64,000 bases of DNA from Pseudomonadota bacterium. Lineage in GTDB: Bacteria; Pseudomonadota; Gammaproteobacteria; Xanthomonadales; Xanthomonadaceae. Location: assembly GCA_023419315.1 (NCBI GenBank), contig JAEZYE010000052.1:62001-126000 (forward strand), read 5' to 3'. Of this stretch, positions 15,700-24,697 are shown one piece after another (positions within the stretch are counted from its first letter, which is position 1; each line of letters begins with the position of its first letter). The position numbers and the translations under genes were made by a program. The notes beneath the pieces were generated by a model. The model worked only from the letters and a program-made list of their open reading frames with translations, was not told the origin of the DNA and ran no database searches.

Positions 15700-18531
15700 T
15701 CAATCCGATGCGCCGGCCGCCTCTCCATCGAAATCGAGATCGTGCGCGGCCAGCACCGCGCGCACGTCGGCGCGCGCAGCGGCAATGGCGGCGCTTTCCG
15801 GCACCAGCCGCGGCCGGCGATCCAGCGTGCAGGCCAGGCCATCTTCGAGGAATATCGAATGCGCCTGCAGCAGCGCCTGCGCGGTGACGTCATCGATGCG
15901 TCCACTCGCCTGCAATGCGGCGATCAGCGAGGCGGTGTTGCGCGGCGTCACCAGGGCAGGCGCCACCGCCGACTCCCGCAGCACCCGGTACTGGAGCAGG
16001 AATTCCAGATCAACCAGTCCGCCTTCGCCCTGCTTCAGATCGAAGCGCGCGGCGTCGCTGCGATCCAGTTCCGCGCGCATGCGCCGCCGCATGCTCACGA
16101 CATCGTCGCGCAGGCGTTGCGGATCCCGCGCGCGCGACAGCGTGGCGTCGCGGATGTCCTCGAAATCCTGCGCCAGTCCGGCATCGCCGGCAATCGCGCG
16201 GGCACGCACCAATGCCTGGTGTTCCCATGTCCAGGCACGTTCGCGCTGATATTCGCGATAGCTCGGCAACGCGGATACGAGCAGTCCTTTCGCGCCATCC
16301 GGGCGTAACCGCACATCGACTTCATACAAGCGGCCCGCGCCGGTTTCCGCACCGAGCAAGGCCACAATCTTCTGCGCCAGCCGCGCATACCAGCGACCGG
16401 CTTCGAGCGGCCGCGCACCGTCCGACACCGCATCCGCCGGCGCGTCGAACAGGAACACGAGATCCAGATCGGATCCGAAGCCGAGTTCCTCGCCGCCCAG
16501 ACTGCCGTATCCGACCACCAGGAATCGCCCGTGCGGAACGCGTCCATGCGCACTGACGACTTCGTGTTCGGCCATCGCCAGCACCGCGCGCACGACACCA
16601 TCGGCCAACCACGCCAGTTGCCGCGTACTGTCGCGAGCCGGTTGCCGCTGATCCAGCGCCGCGAGCGCGATGCGGAAACTCAACGCCAGCCTGCGCTCAT
16701 TGAGTTCACGCAGGGCAGCTTCCGGATCGTGATCGCCGGCGGGCGCCGCGCATTCCAGTTGCAGGCTCTGCCGATCCGGCAACGGTCCGAGTACGCGCGC
16801 ATCGAGCAGTTCATCGAGCAGCAACGGATAGTGCGCGATGCGATCCGCCAACCATGCTGAGCGTGAGAGCACGTTCACCAGCCGCGCCAGCGCGCTCGGT
16901 TGCTCGTCCAGCAGCGCGAGATAGCTGGCGCGCCGCAGGATCGCCTGCAACAGCGCCAGCACCCGCACCAGCGCCGCCTGCGGTTGCGCGGAATGCGATG
17001 CGGCATCAAGCAGCGCGGGCACCAGGCGATCCAGCCGCGCACGCGATCCATCGGACAGGCTGCGCACGCCGGTCGAACGTGCGAAATCGCGCAGGACGCC
17101 GTCGGCGCTGGATGCATCGATGAAGCCGGCCTCGGCCAGCACACTGGCGTCGCCTTCTTCGGGCAGGGCGCGCCAGTAGCTCGACAATGCGCCCGGCGCG
17201 ACATCGCCGCGCCGCGGAGCGAGCAACGCCGCAAACTCCTGCGACACGCGGCCGCGCTGGACGTCCAGCGCGTTGTACAGCGCCGGCCAGTCCGGATAGT
17301 CGAGCGTCATCGCGATGCGCTTGCGATCCAGCGCGGCTTCCGGAAGTTCATGGGTCTGCGCATCGCGCAGCATCTGCAGGCGGTTTTCCAGGCGGCGCAG
17401 ATGGCGGTATGCCTGACCCAGCGCGTTGCCTTCTTCGGCACCCACCTGGCGCGCGGCGACCAGGGCGCGCAGCGCCGGCATCAGGCGGCGTTCGCGCAGC
17501 GAAGGTTCGCGGCCGCCGCGAATCAATTGCAACGCCTGTACGAGGAATTCGATTTCGCGGATTCCACCGGGGCCGCGCTTGATGTCCTCGGCCAGTTCGC
17601 GCCGCGCGACTTCCGCCGCAATCGCGGCCTTCATCTCGCGCAGGCCGTCGAGGGCCGTGTAGTCCAGGTAACGGCGATAGACGAACGGGCGCAGTGATTC
17701 CAGCCAGCGCTCGCCCGCTTCGATGTCGCCGGCGACGGCACGCGCCTTCAGCCAGGCATAGCGCTCCCAGTCGCGGCCTTCGCGCTGGAAATAGTGATCC
17801 ATGCCGGCGAACGACAACGCCACGCGCCCGGCATTGCCGAACGGACGCAGGCGCAGATCGACACGATGGCAGAAGCCATCCACGGTGGGTTCGTCGAGCA
17901 GTTTCGCCAATCGTTGGCCCAGGCGCGCGAAGTAGTCCTCCGCCGCGAGCGGACGCGGGCCGTCGGACTCGCCGTTCTGCGGGAACGCATAGACGAGATC
18001 CACATCGGAAGAGAAATTGAGCTCGCCGCCGCCGAGCTTGCCCAATCCGAACACGACCAGCCGCTGCTCGCTGCCATCGGCGGCGCGCACTCGGCCATGT
18101 CGCTGGGCGAACTCTTCTTCCAGGGCGGCAAGTCCCGATTGCAGGCACTGTTCGGCCAGTCGCGTGCTGCCGGCCAGCGTTGCATCGACATCGTCCAGGC
18201 CATGCACATCGCGCCAGATCAGGCGGGTCGATTCCGCCGTGCGATACCGCCGCAACTGTTCCTGCCAGCGTGCGGATTGGCCCGCCTGCAGTTCGGGCCG
18301 TGGCGCACCGGCCGCGCCGTCATCGTGCAGCAAGCGTTCCAGAAGCTCGGGCTGCCGGCGCAGTGTTTCCAGCGCCAGATCGCTGGCCGCCAGTACGCGC
18401 GAGACGCGTGACGCATGCGCAGGATTTTCAAGCAATGCCGCCGAAGACGGCGCACTCTCGCGCAGTCGCGCAAGGCCGCGTTCGATCAGCGCCAGCAGTT
18501 CGGGATCATCTTCCAAGGCGAGGGCATGCAT
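15700..18531 (-). CDS. glnE: Bifunctional glutamine synthetase adenylyltransferase/adenylyl-removing enzyme
   Basis: This 943-residue protein adds AMP to, and removes it from, a tyrosine on glutamine synthetase, tuning nitrogen assimilation in response to PII signals. Two nucleotidyltransferase halves are visible, each followed by a PII-uridylyltransferase-like helical domain. The first half contains GKLGGGELNFSSDVDLVYAF (deadenylylase side) and the second GYGSLGGEELGFGSDLDLVF (adenylylase side), each with an intact G-[GS]-X-[LS]-N/G-x-S-D-x-D metal motif. Length matches the usual 940-960. The gene stands alone between the convergent ELM1 gene and upstream lipB. Confidence 0.95.
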   Translation of the reverse strand: MHALALEDDPELLALIERGLARLRESAPSSAALLENPAHASRVSRVLAASDLALETLRRQPELLERLLHDDGAAGAPRPELQAGQSARWQEQLRRYRTAESTRLIWRDVHGLDDVDATLAGSTRLAEQCLQSGLAALEEEFAQRHGRVRAADGSEQRLVVFGLGKLGGGELNFSSDVDLVYAFPQNGESDGPRPLAAEDYFARLGQRLAKLLDEPTVDGFCHRVDLRLRPFGNAGRVALSFAGMDHYFQREGRDWERYAWLKARAVAGDIEAGERWLESLRPFVYRRYLDYTALDGLREMKAAIAAEVARRELAEDIKRGPGGIREIEFLVQALQLIRGGREPSLRERRLMPALRALVAARQVGAEEGNALGQAYRHLRRLENRLQMLRDAQTHELPEAALDRKRIAMTLDYPDWPALYNALDVQRGRVSQEFAALLAPRRGDVAPGALSSYWRALPEEGDASVLAEAGFIDASSADGVLRDFARSTGVRSLSDGSRARLDRLVPALLDAASHSAQPQAALVRVLALLQAILRRASYLALLDEQPSALARLVNVLSRSAWLADRIAHYPLLLDELLDARVLGPLPDRQSLQLECAAPAGDHDPEAALRELNERRLALSFRIALAALDQRQPARDSTRQLAWLADGVVRAVLAMAEHEVVSAHGRVPHGRFLVVGYGSLGGEELGFGSDLDLVFLFDAPADAVSDGARPLEAGRWYARLAQKIVALLGAETGAGRLYEVDVRLRPDGAKGLLVSALPSYREYQRERAWTWEHQALVRARAIAGDAGLAQDFEDIRDATLSRARDPQRLRDDVVSMRRRMRAELDRSDAARFDLKQGEGGLVDLEFLLQYRVLRESAVAPALVTPRNTASLIAALQASGRIDDVTAQALLQAHSIFLEDGLACTLDRRPRLVPESAAIAAARADVRAVLAAHDLDFDGEAAGASD

Positions 18532-18579
18532 GCCCGCGATTGTGGCATGAGCCCACGGCGCGAAGGCCGCTGACGGTGC

Positions 18580-19248
18580 TTACGCCGCGCGCGACAGATC
18601 CGGCAGTTGCCCGTCACGCTGAAGCTGCAGGCCGAACTGCGCCGACAGCTTCTCCAGCAGCACCGGCTTGACCTGTTCCATTCCGGACGGTCCGCCGAGA
18701 TCGGCCAGCGTGGTGACTTCCAGTCCCTGGTAGCCGCAGGGATTGATGCGATGCCAGGGCGACAGATCCATGGTGATGTTGAAGGCCAGCCCGTGGAAGG
18801 TGCGGCCGTGGCGCACGCGGATGCCGAGCGCGCCGATCTTGGCGCCCGCCACGTACACGCCGGGGGCGCCGGACTTGCGCTCGGCCTGGATGTTCCATTC
18901 GCCGCAGGTGTCAATCATCGCCTGCTCGATCCGGCAGACGTATTCGCGCACACCGACCTTCATGCGCGGCAGATCGAAAAGCGGATACGCCACGATCTGC
19001 CCCGGCCCGTGATACGTGACCTGGCCGCCGCGATCGACCTGCACCACCGGGATGTCACCCGGGGCCAGCACGTGTTCGGGCTTGCCGGCCTGGCCCAGCG
19101 TGAACACCGGATCGTGTTCGACCAGCCACAACTCGTCGGGCGTGCCTGCATCGCGCGCATCGGTGAAGCGCTGCATGGCGCGCCACACCGGTTCATAGGG
19201 CTGGCGTCCCAGTTCGCGGACGATCGCCGTGCCGTTCACAGCGTCCAT
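18580..19248 (-). CDS. lipB: Octanoyl-[ACP]:protein N-octanoyltransferase
   Basis: This 222-residue enzyme moves octanoate from acyl-ACP to the lipoyl domains of 2-oxoacid dehydrogenases and the glycine cleavage system. The catalytic Cys171 lies in INPCGYQGL, its partner Lys137 in VAGAKIGALGIR, and the substrate loop is RGGQVTYHGPGQIVAYPL. The gene overlaps the upstream DUF493 gene by 13 bp. The DUF493 (YbeD)-lipB order is the common proteobacterial one. lipA, often next, is not in this window after lipB; glnE follows instead. Confidence 0.95.
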   Translation of the reverse strand: MDAVNGTAIVRELGRQPYEPVWRAMQRFTDARDAGTPDELWLVEHDPVFTLGQAGKPEHVLAPGDIPVVQVDRGGQVTYHGPGQIVAYPLFDLPRMKVGVREYVCRIEQAMIDTCGEWNIQAERKSGAPGVYVAGAKIGALGIRVRHGRTFHGLAFNITMDLSPWHRINPCGYQGLEVTTLADLGGPSGMEQVKPVLLEKLSAQFGLQLQRDGQLPDLSRAA

Positions 19249-19514
19249 TTGACTTCGGGATGCCCGCGCAGCGCTTCGTGGGCGGCGTCGTACTGCTCGC
19301 GCGTTTCCGCACGGAACGCGATGCGCACGGAGACATACTTGCCGTTGGACGAATGCTTCCAGCCGATGTCTTCATGCACGACTTCGATGCCGGCCTTCGT
19401 CAGCAGTTGCGGCAATTCGGTTTCCAGGCCGGCGCCCGCGGTGCCCATGGCGCTGAGCTGGAACGTGCCGGGGAACTGGAAGCCGTGTTCAGGGTTGTCG
19501 GACTTGATTTCCAT
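19236..19514 (-). CDS. DUF493 (YbeD-like) family protein
   Basis: This 92-residue protein of the DUF493 family has a ferredoxin-like alpha/beta fold. It begins EIKSDNPEHGFQFPGTFQLS and contains YVSVRIAFRAETREQYDA, typical of the family. It lies directly upstream of lipB with a 13-bp overlap. In E. coli the homologue ybeD is next to lipB, and a regulatory role in lipoate metabolism has been suggested but not shown to my knowledge. Confidence 0.88.
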   Translation of the reverse strand: MEIKSDNPEHGFQFPGTFQLSAMGTAGAGLETELPQLLTKAGIEVVHEDIGWKHSSNGKYVSVRIAFRAETREQYDAAHEALRGHPEVKWTL

Positions 19515-19570
19515 GCGCGGATTATTGGGTCCGATGCCGTGAAAACCAAGCGCGGTCCCGGAACGAAGAA

Positions 19571-19591
19571 GGCCGCGGACATGCCGCGGCC
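19571..19591 (-). terminator. Hairpin after the CsgG/SH3 gene
   Basis: A perfect 8-bp stem (GGCCGCGG / CCGCGGCC) with a 5-nt loop is followed on the minus strand by TTCTTCGTTCC. It lies 26 bp past the stop of the CsgG-like gene and 57 bp before the DUF493 start. The T-tract is broken, so termination may be partial. Confidence 0.6.
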
Positions 19592-19616
19592 TCCGGTGCG
19601 GGTGATGCGGCGTGGA

Positions 19617-20573
19617 TCAGCGCGCCAGCTTCACCAGGCTCGAAGACACCCAGCCCTTGTTGCCGAGTTCATCTTCCACTTCCCACATCATTCCGTCCTT
19701 CTCGCCCGTGGGGTACAGCAGCATGCCCGGCTCGAGATCGCGCACGGCCTTGCCGGTGCCCTTGGCATTGGCGAACAGGCGGCCCGGCTTGGTCATCTCG
19801 ACCGCCTGCTGCGCATTGGTTGCCGAGGCATTGCCGGACACACCGCCGAGCTGGCCCACCAGATCCGTGTACGCCTGCAGGTACGCCAGCGTGATCACCT
19901 GGCCGATCTCGGTGTTGGCGTAGCCGCTCACGCCAGCTGCGCCGATGCCGCTGCCGCCGAACACCGAGCCGCTCGCGCCCCAGCCGATGTCCGTCTTCTT
20001 GGCACTGCCCTCGGCCATCGCGACCTGTTCGGACGAGCGCACGTCGGTGACCGTCAGCACGACGTCCGCCGTCTTCTTCTTGAAGTTCAGGCCGCCCACG
20101 ACGGCGCCGACGTCGCCGCCGATCAGGCCACCGAGCAGGCCGGTGACGGCATTGCCGCCGGCGTTGCTGTTCTGCGAGATCAGGTCCGGAATCAGCACGT
20201 AGTCGGCGGCCTTGATCTGGCCCTTGCCGATGTTGGAGCGATTGCGCAGTTCACCCGACGCAGCGAGATCGCGCTCGCCCATTGCCGCATCCAGACCGGC
20301 GCCACGATCGACCAGCGTGAAGCAGCGCGACTTGTTGACGAACACCTTGATCAGCTTGGACGGCGCGGGCAGCTGCTGGCCGCTCCACCAGTTGACCGCG
20401 TCTTCCGGCTCGATCACCGAGATGGTGCCCAGCGGCTTGGCGCAGGTGGGAATGGCTGCAGTCTGCTGCTTGCGGGTGTCCTGTGCGGACGCGGCCAGCA
20501 CGCCCGGCGCAATCGCCATCGTGCCCAGCAGCATCGCGGTCACGGGCAGGGCCCGCGTCATCGTCTTCTTCAT
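19617..20573 (-). CDS. Exported CsgG-family protein with C-terminal SH3-like domain
   Basis: This 318-residue protein has a Sec signal peptide (MKKTMTRALPVTAMLLGTMA, cut after VLA). A CsgG/curli-assembly-type domain follows, with FVNKSRCFTLVDRGAGLD and ADYVLIPDLI, then a glycine-rich segment (LLGGLIGGDVGAVVGGL) and a C-terminal SH3-like module ending DELGNKGWVSSSLVKLAR. No lipobox is seen, unlike true CsgG lipoproteins, so it is probably periplasmic. ATG at 20573 is chosen because the longer frame adds a non-signal sequence. No csgA, csgB, csgE or csgF genes accompany it, so curli export is unlikely. An envelope or peptidoglycan-associated role is a guess from the SH3 module. Confidence 0.75.
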   Translation of the reverse strand: MKKTMTRALPVTAMLLGTMAIAPGVLAASAQDTRKQQTAAIPTCAKPLGTISVIEPEDAVNWWSGQQLPAPSKLIKVFVNKSRCFTLVDRGAGLDAAMGERDLAASGELRNRSNIGKGQIKAADYVLIPDLISQNSNAGGNAVTGLLGGLIGGDVGAVVGGLNFKKKTADVVLTVTDVRSSEQVAMAEGSAKKTDIGWGASGSVFGGSGIGAAGVSGYANTEIGQVITLAYLQAYTDLVGQLGGVSGNASATNAQQAVEMTKPGRLFANAKGTGKAVRDLEPGMLLYPTGEKDGMMWEVEDELGNKGWVSSSLVKLAR

Positions 20574-20784
20574 TGCGTTCGATCCTTTGATTGATTGACC
20601 TGGCGGATGCGCTGCATGCGCGGCGAACATCCGCACGAATCCCGACGCACACACGCCATATCCGAATCAACGCGGTTCGGCATGCAGTGCGGCCAGGGTG
20701 GCCCGCGGCACGCTCACCTCGCGGTCAGCCCGACCGGCAACGACAACAGGACACCCCTGCCGCGTACTTTGCCACAATGCGCCG

Positions 20785-21651
20785 ATGATCCCTCTCATAT
20801 TCAGCGTGCTGTGCAGCGTCCTGGTGTCCGTGCTGCTCAAGCTGGCGCAACGCCGCGGCCTGCCCATGCCGCCCATCGTGCTCTGGAATTATGTCGTGGC
20901 CGTGATCCTCGGCCTGTGCCTGCTGGATCCCCCCCTGGCGCGGCTGCGCGATCCCGGCACGCCCTGGCTTGCACTGATCCTGCTTGCCGCGCTGCTGCCC
21001 AGCATTTTCCTGGCGATGGCCGCGTCGGTGCGCGCGGCCGGCATCGCCCGCACCGATGTGGCGCAACGGCTTTCGCTGGTGGTCTCGCTGGCCGCCGCGT
21101 TCCTGTGGTTCGGTGACACGCTCGGCCTGCTCAAGCTGGCCGGGCTCGCGATCGGGCTGATCGCCATCCTCTGCATCGTCAGCCGGCCGGACAACGGCGA
21201 CGCTTCTTCGCAAAGTCCAGCGGCGTGGATGCTGCCGTTGATCGTCCTGCTCGGTTACGCCAGCGTCGACATCCTGCTCAAGCGCATCGCAATGGACGGC
21301 ACGCCGTTCGCGGCATCACTGGTGATCGCCTTCCTCGGCGCGCTGGTCATCATGGCGGCGATTGAAATCCGCCGCGTGCTCGTGACGCGCGCATCGTTCG
21401 ACGTGCGCACGCTGTACGCCGGCGTACTGGTCGGGGCGAGCAACTTCGGCAACATCCTCTTCTACGTGAAGGCGCACCGCGCATTGCCGGACGACCCGTC
21501 GGTCGTGTTCGCCACGATGAACCTGGGTGTCGTGGTGCTCGGCACGCTGGTCGGCATGATCGGATTCGGCGAGCGCCCCAGTCGCATCAACCTCGCGGGT
21601 ATCGCTCTGGCCGTCGTGGCGGTGGCGGTGATTGGCTTCAGCCTGCGGTGA
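20785..21651 (+). CDS. DMT (EamA-like) inner-membrane transporter
   Basis: This 288-residue, strongly hydrophobic protein has about nine or ten helices in two repeats of the drug/metabolite transporter type. The second repeat begins MLPLIVLLGYASVDILLKRI, and the end has the EamA-like FGERPSRINLAGIALAVVAV. ATG at 20785 is preferred because it opens directly on the first helix (MIPLIFSVLCSVLVSVLLKL). The longer frame would place about 29 Arg/Ser-rich residues before it. The substrate is unknown. It converges with the LytTR regulator gene. Confidence 0.8.
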   Translation: MIPLIFSVLCSVLVSVLLKLAQRRGLPMPPIVLWNYVVAVILGLCLLDPPLARLRDPGTPWLALILLAALLPSIFLAMAASVRAAGIARTDVAQRLSLVVSLAAAFLWFGDTLGLLKLAGLAIGLIAILCIVSRPDNGDASSQSPAAWMLPLIVLLGYASVDILLKRIAMDGTPFAASLVIAFLGALVIMAAIEIRRVLVTRASFDVRTLYAGVLVGASNFGNILFYVKAHRALPDDPSVVFATMNLGVVVLGTLVGMIGFGERPSRINLAGIALAVVAVAVIGFSLR

Positions 21652-21678
21652 ATCACGCGCGCCGTTCCATCCGCATGT

Positions 21679-22455
21679 TCACGCCTTGCCGTTGCCCATC
21701 AGGCGGATGAAAGCCTCGTGCTGGTAGCGGCTCATGCGCAGTTGCTGGCCGGTGTCCATCGTCACCACGTGGTGGCCGTTGAACCAGGGATGGATCGTCT
21801 TCACCCGGCGCACGTTGATAATCGCCGAGCGGTGGATGCGGGCGAACTTCCGGGGGTCCAGCCGCTCGGCCAGCGCGGTCATCGTCTCGCGCAATTCGTG
21901 ACAGCGATCGGCCAGATGGATCTGCACGGTGTTGCGGTTGGCGCGGACCCACACGATGTCGTCCACCGGCACGAACCTGACGCTCTCGTCTTCGCGCACG
22001 GCGATCCGCTCGGCGTAGGCATCGCGCTGCTGCATGGCCTGCAGCGCGTGGAGGATGCGCGCGGCGTCAAGAGCACCGCCGGTCCGCGTGGCGGCGATAC
22101 GCGCTTTCGCCCGGCGCAATGTGTCGGCGAACCGTTCGCGGCTGAAGGGCTTGACCAGATAGTCGACCGCGTTGGTTTCGAACGCGCGCACGGCGTACTG
22201 CTCGTAGGCAGTGACGAAAATCGTCGCCGGCATCCGTTGCGCGCCGACGTTCGACACCACGTCGATGCCGGTCATCGCCGGCATCTGTATGTCGAGGAAC
22301 ACCAGATCGGGCGATTCGGTGCGGATCGTCGCCACCGCGGTAACGCCGTCCGAACACTCCCGGATGGCGCCGATGTCCGCGTCCTCCTGGAGCAGGCGGA
22401 CAATCGCGCGGCGCGCGATGGGTTCGTCATCGGCGACCAGTACGGACAGGCTCAT
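21679..22455 (-). CDS. LytTR-type response regulator (AlgR/LytR family)
   Basis: This 258-residue regulator has an N-terminal receiver domain with the acidic pair DDE near 9-11, phospho-acceptor Asp55 in LVFLDIQMPAMTG, and Lys in DYLVKPFSRE. A C-terminal LytTR DNA-binding domain runs from about 150 to 250, with VDDIVWVRANRNTVQIHL and FARIHRSAIINVRRV. Its ATG overlaps the stop of the kinase gene by 4 bp (ATGA), so the two are one translationally coupled two-component system. In relatives this class controls exopolysaccharide, type IV pili or cell-wall lysis genes. The target here is unknown. Confidence 0.92.
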   Translation of the reverse strand: MSLSVLVADDEPIARRAIVRLLQEDADIGAIRECSDGVTAVATIRTESPDLVFLDIQMPAMTGIDVVSNVGAQRMPATIFVTAYEQYAVRAFETNAVDYLVKPFSRERFADTLRRAKARIAATRTGGALDAARILHALQAMQQRDAYAERIAVREDESVRFVPVDDIVWVRANRNTVQIHLADRCHELRETMTALAERLDPRKFARIHRSAIINVRRVKTIHPWFNGHHVVTMDTGQQLRMSRYQHEAFIRLMGNGKA

Positions 22456-23564
22456 GCCGGCACATGTTCCGGTGCATCGTCATCGACGGCCTCCATCGCC
22501 CGGAACGGCAGGCGGATGCGGCAGGCCACGCCGCGCGGATAGATGGCGTCCAGGCGCAGTCCGGCCTGTTCGCCGTAGAGTTCGCGCAGTCGAAGCCGGG
22601 TGTTCGACAGCCCGATGCCATGTCCCCCCGCGGCCGGCGCGTCCAGCTCACTGTTGTCGTTGCGCACGTCGATGCAGAGCGTATCGCCATCGCGCCTCAC
22701 CTCCACTTCGATGCGATCGGATCCGACGCGCCGGCCGATGCCGTGGCGGATCGCGTTCTCGACCAGGGGTTGCAGCAGCAGGCTGGGCACGGCGGAATCG
22801 AGCGCGCCCGGCTCGACATAGATGCGCGTCTGCAGGCGTTCGCCATAACGGTGGCGCTGGATGCCGAGGTAGAGCTCCAGCAATTCCAGTTCGCGGCGCA
22901 GGCTGATTTCCTGACCGTCATAGTCTTCCAGGAACGCGCGCAGCAATTCGCTCAGGCGCAGCAGCATGTCTTCCGCCGACAAGGTGTCCTCGTCCAGCAG
23001 CGTGATGATCGCGTGCAAGGTATTGAACAGGAAGTGCGGCTGCAGTTGCGTCTTCAACACCTGCAGGCGGGACTTCGCCAATTCCGTGGCAAGCTGGCTG
23101 GCCTCCAGTTCGCGACGCGCCTGTTCGGCCTGGTAATGCAGCGCATGCTGAAGCGCGAACAGCGCGGCATACGTCAGCATGCCCACCGCGAAATGGCGGC
23201 CGACGAAGTGCAGCAATTGTTCGCCGAACGATGACGGCTCGAACAAAGAAGACACCAGCGCACCGATGATCAAGGCCAGCCAGGTGATGCCGATGCCCGC
23301 GAGGATGGGAACGGCCAGGGAGGCCAGCCGCAGCGGCGGCGTTACCGGATGCCGTTGCGCGATGCGGAATACCCACGGCGCCAGGGCTGCCCACGTGTAC
23401 CACTGCACCATCGACCAGCGCAGGTAGTCGACGAGCGACCACACCTCGCGACCGAGCAAGGCGTCCTGCAGGAATCCCTGCATCGCGAACAGCAACGCCA
23501 CGGCGGTCCAGAGGCCGAGATATCGGCCCCAGCCCATTTCGATGTTGCCCAACCGGATGGTCAT
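22452..23564 (-). CDS. LytS/AlgZ-type sensor histidine kinase
   Basis: This 370-residue membrane kinase has four predicted helices in the first 140 residues, with no obvious ligand domain. A short coiled coil and the His_kinase domain follow, with phospho-acceptor His177 in LKTQLQPHFLFNTLH. A C-terminal ATPase has LLLQPLVENAIRHGIG and GGHGIGLSNTRLRL. I use ATG at 23564, just before the first helix, with AGGCG upstream; ATG at 23591 is an alternative. It is the partner of the LytTR regulator overlapping its end. The signal sensed is not apparent. Confidence 0.88.
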   Translation of the reverse strand: MTIRLGNIEMGWGRYLGLWTAVALLFAMQGFLQDALLGREVWSLVDYLRWSMVQWYTWAALAPWVFRIAQRHPVTPPLRLASLAVPILAGIGITWLALIIGALVSSLFEPSSFGEQLLHFVGRHFAVGMLTYAALFALQHALHYQAEQARRELEASQLATELAKSRLQVLKTQLQPHFLFNTLHAIITLLDEDTLSAEDMLLRLSELLRAFLEDYDGQEISLRRELELLELYLGIQRHRYGERLQTRIYVEPGALDSAVPSLLLQPLVENAIRHGIGRRVGSDRIEVEVRRDGDTLCIDVRNDNSELDAPAAGGHGIGLSNTRLRLRELYGEQAGLRLDAIYPRGVACRIRLPFRAMEAVDDDAPEHVPA

Positions 23565-23758
23565 CGTCGTCGCCTGCGGGAATGCCCGCATGCTAAGCAG
23601 CGCGCTTGACGATGGAAAGACGGAAAGCGCCTGGCTACGACTGGTCAGCGGCGATCGACGATTCGTCCCGGAACGCTTGCCGTCCCTCGGCGGCGGCGGC
23701 GTGATGCAGGCGCACGGCGCGCACGGTGCGTGCCGCCCGACCTGTCCGGAGACCTGCC

Positions 23759-24127
23759 ATGCTTGCCATTCGCTTCGCCGCTGCCGTGGGCGTGTTGACC
23801 GCCGCCTGTTCCGCCTACGCCGCTCCACCCACCACGCGCACGCTGCATGTGATCAACCGCGCGCACGACAGCGTCATCGGTCTGTCGATCGCGCTGCCCG
23901 GCGAGCGCCGTTTCCAGCCACTTGAATTGAACGCACCGCTGCGCGGCGGTGGCGACTCGACGACGCTGGCCATCGACGCATCCGCATGCCGGCGTGACGT
24001 ACGGATCGATTTCCGCACCGGCCGCTCGATGATCTATCGGGATATGGATCTGTGCCGCCAGCAGAATCTTCGCATCGGCCGGCCACCCGCACGCGAAGAC
24101 GACGGCATCCACATCGCCGCCGAATGA
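23759..24127 (+). CDS. Hypothetical secreted protein
   Basis: I do not recognise this 122-residue protein. It has a clear Sec signal (MLAIRFAAAVGVLTAACSAYA, cut before APPTTR). The mature part of about 100 residues has two Cys that could pair (SACRRDV and DLCRQQN) and alternates beta-type segments. It could be a small periplasmic or secreted beta protein. The start is ATG at 23759, where the signal begins. It is divergent from the LytS gene and converges with the single-domain receiver gene, so co-regulation with either is possible but unproven. Confidence 0.5.
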   Translation: MLAIRFAAAVGVLTAACSAYAAPPTTRTLHVINRAHDSVIGLSIALPGERRFQPLELNAPLRGGGDSTTLAIDASACRRDVRIDFRTGRSMIYRDMDLCRQQNLRIGRPPAREDDGIHIAAE

Positions 24128-24144
24128 AGCATTGATGCGGACTA

Positions 24145-24546
24145 TCAGTGCGCGGCGCGCGGGAGATGCGGCGCCGGCGTCGACATCGCCGGTGAGGTCA
24201 CGGTGCGGATAGCTGCGACGAAATCCGCCACGTTGTAGGGTTTGGCGAGCAGCACCGTCGATGCGTCCACGCGGATCTCGCCGCCGTAACCGCTGACCAC
24301 CAGATAGGGAATGCCGCGCCGTTTGAGCGCTTCGGCGACCGGCCATGACGGCGTGCCGTTGAGGTTGTGGTCGAGGATCGCCAGGTCCCACGCACTGTTG
24401 GCGATACAGGCCAGCGCCTGTTCCACGTGCGTGGCGATCTTCACTGCCTGCGCTCCCATGTCGTCGGCGATGTCGACGACGAGTTCGGCGACAAGTGCTT
24501 CGTCCTCGACGACGAGGACGTTCTTGCCTGCAAGCAACGATTCCAT
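24145..24546 (-). CDS. Single-domain response regulator (receiver only)
   Basis: This 133-residue receiver has no output domain. It has Glu-Asp-Glu (14-16), phospho-acceptor Asp59 in LAILDHNLNG, Ser85 in YLVVSGYGG and Lys102 in LLAKPYN. The SGYGG stretch after the switch residue resembles the FATGUY-type single-domain receivers used as phosphorelay or sequestering partners. ATG at 24546 has GGGAGG 6 nt upstream and is preferred to a start 15 nt further out. It is divergent from the membrane hybrid kinase, an arrangement that makes this kinase its likely partner. Confidence 0.85.
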   Translation of the reverse strand: MESLLAGKNVLVVEDEALVAELVVDIADDMGAQAVKIATHVEQALACIANSAWDLAILDHNLNGTPSWPVAEALKRRGIPYLVVSGYGGEIRVDASTVLLAKPYNVADFVAAIRTVTSPAMSTPAPHLPRAAH

Positions 24547-24697
24547 ACAACCTCCCTGCACCGAGCGCGGTTCGCGAATGCGTGGCGGCGGGACGCCGCG
24601 CGCAGGATGCGCCTGAATCCCCTGCGCGATACAGTACGCGCGGCAGATGTTCTCGTGATGTGAAGCCGGTCTCCCGATCGCCTGGCAGGAACATAGA

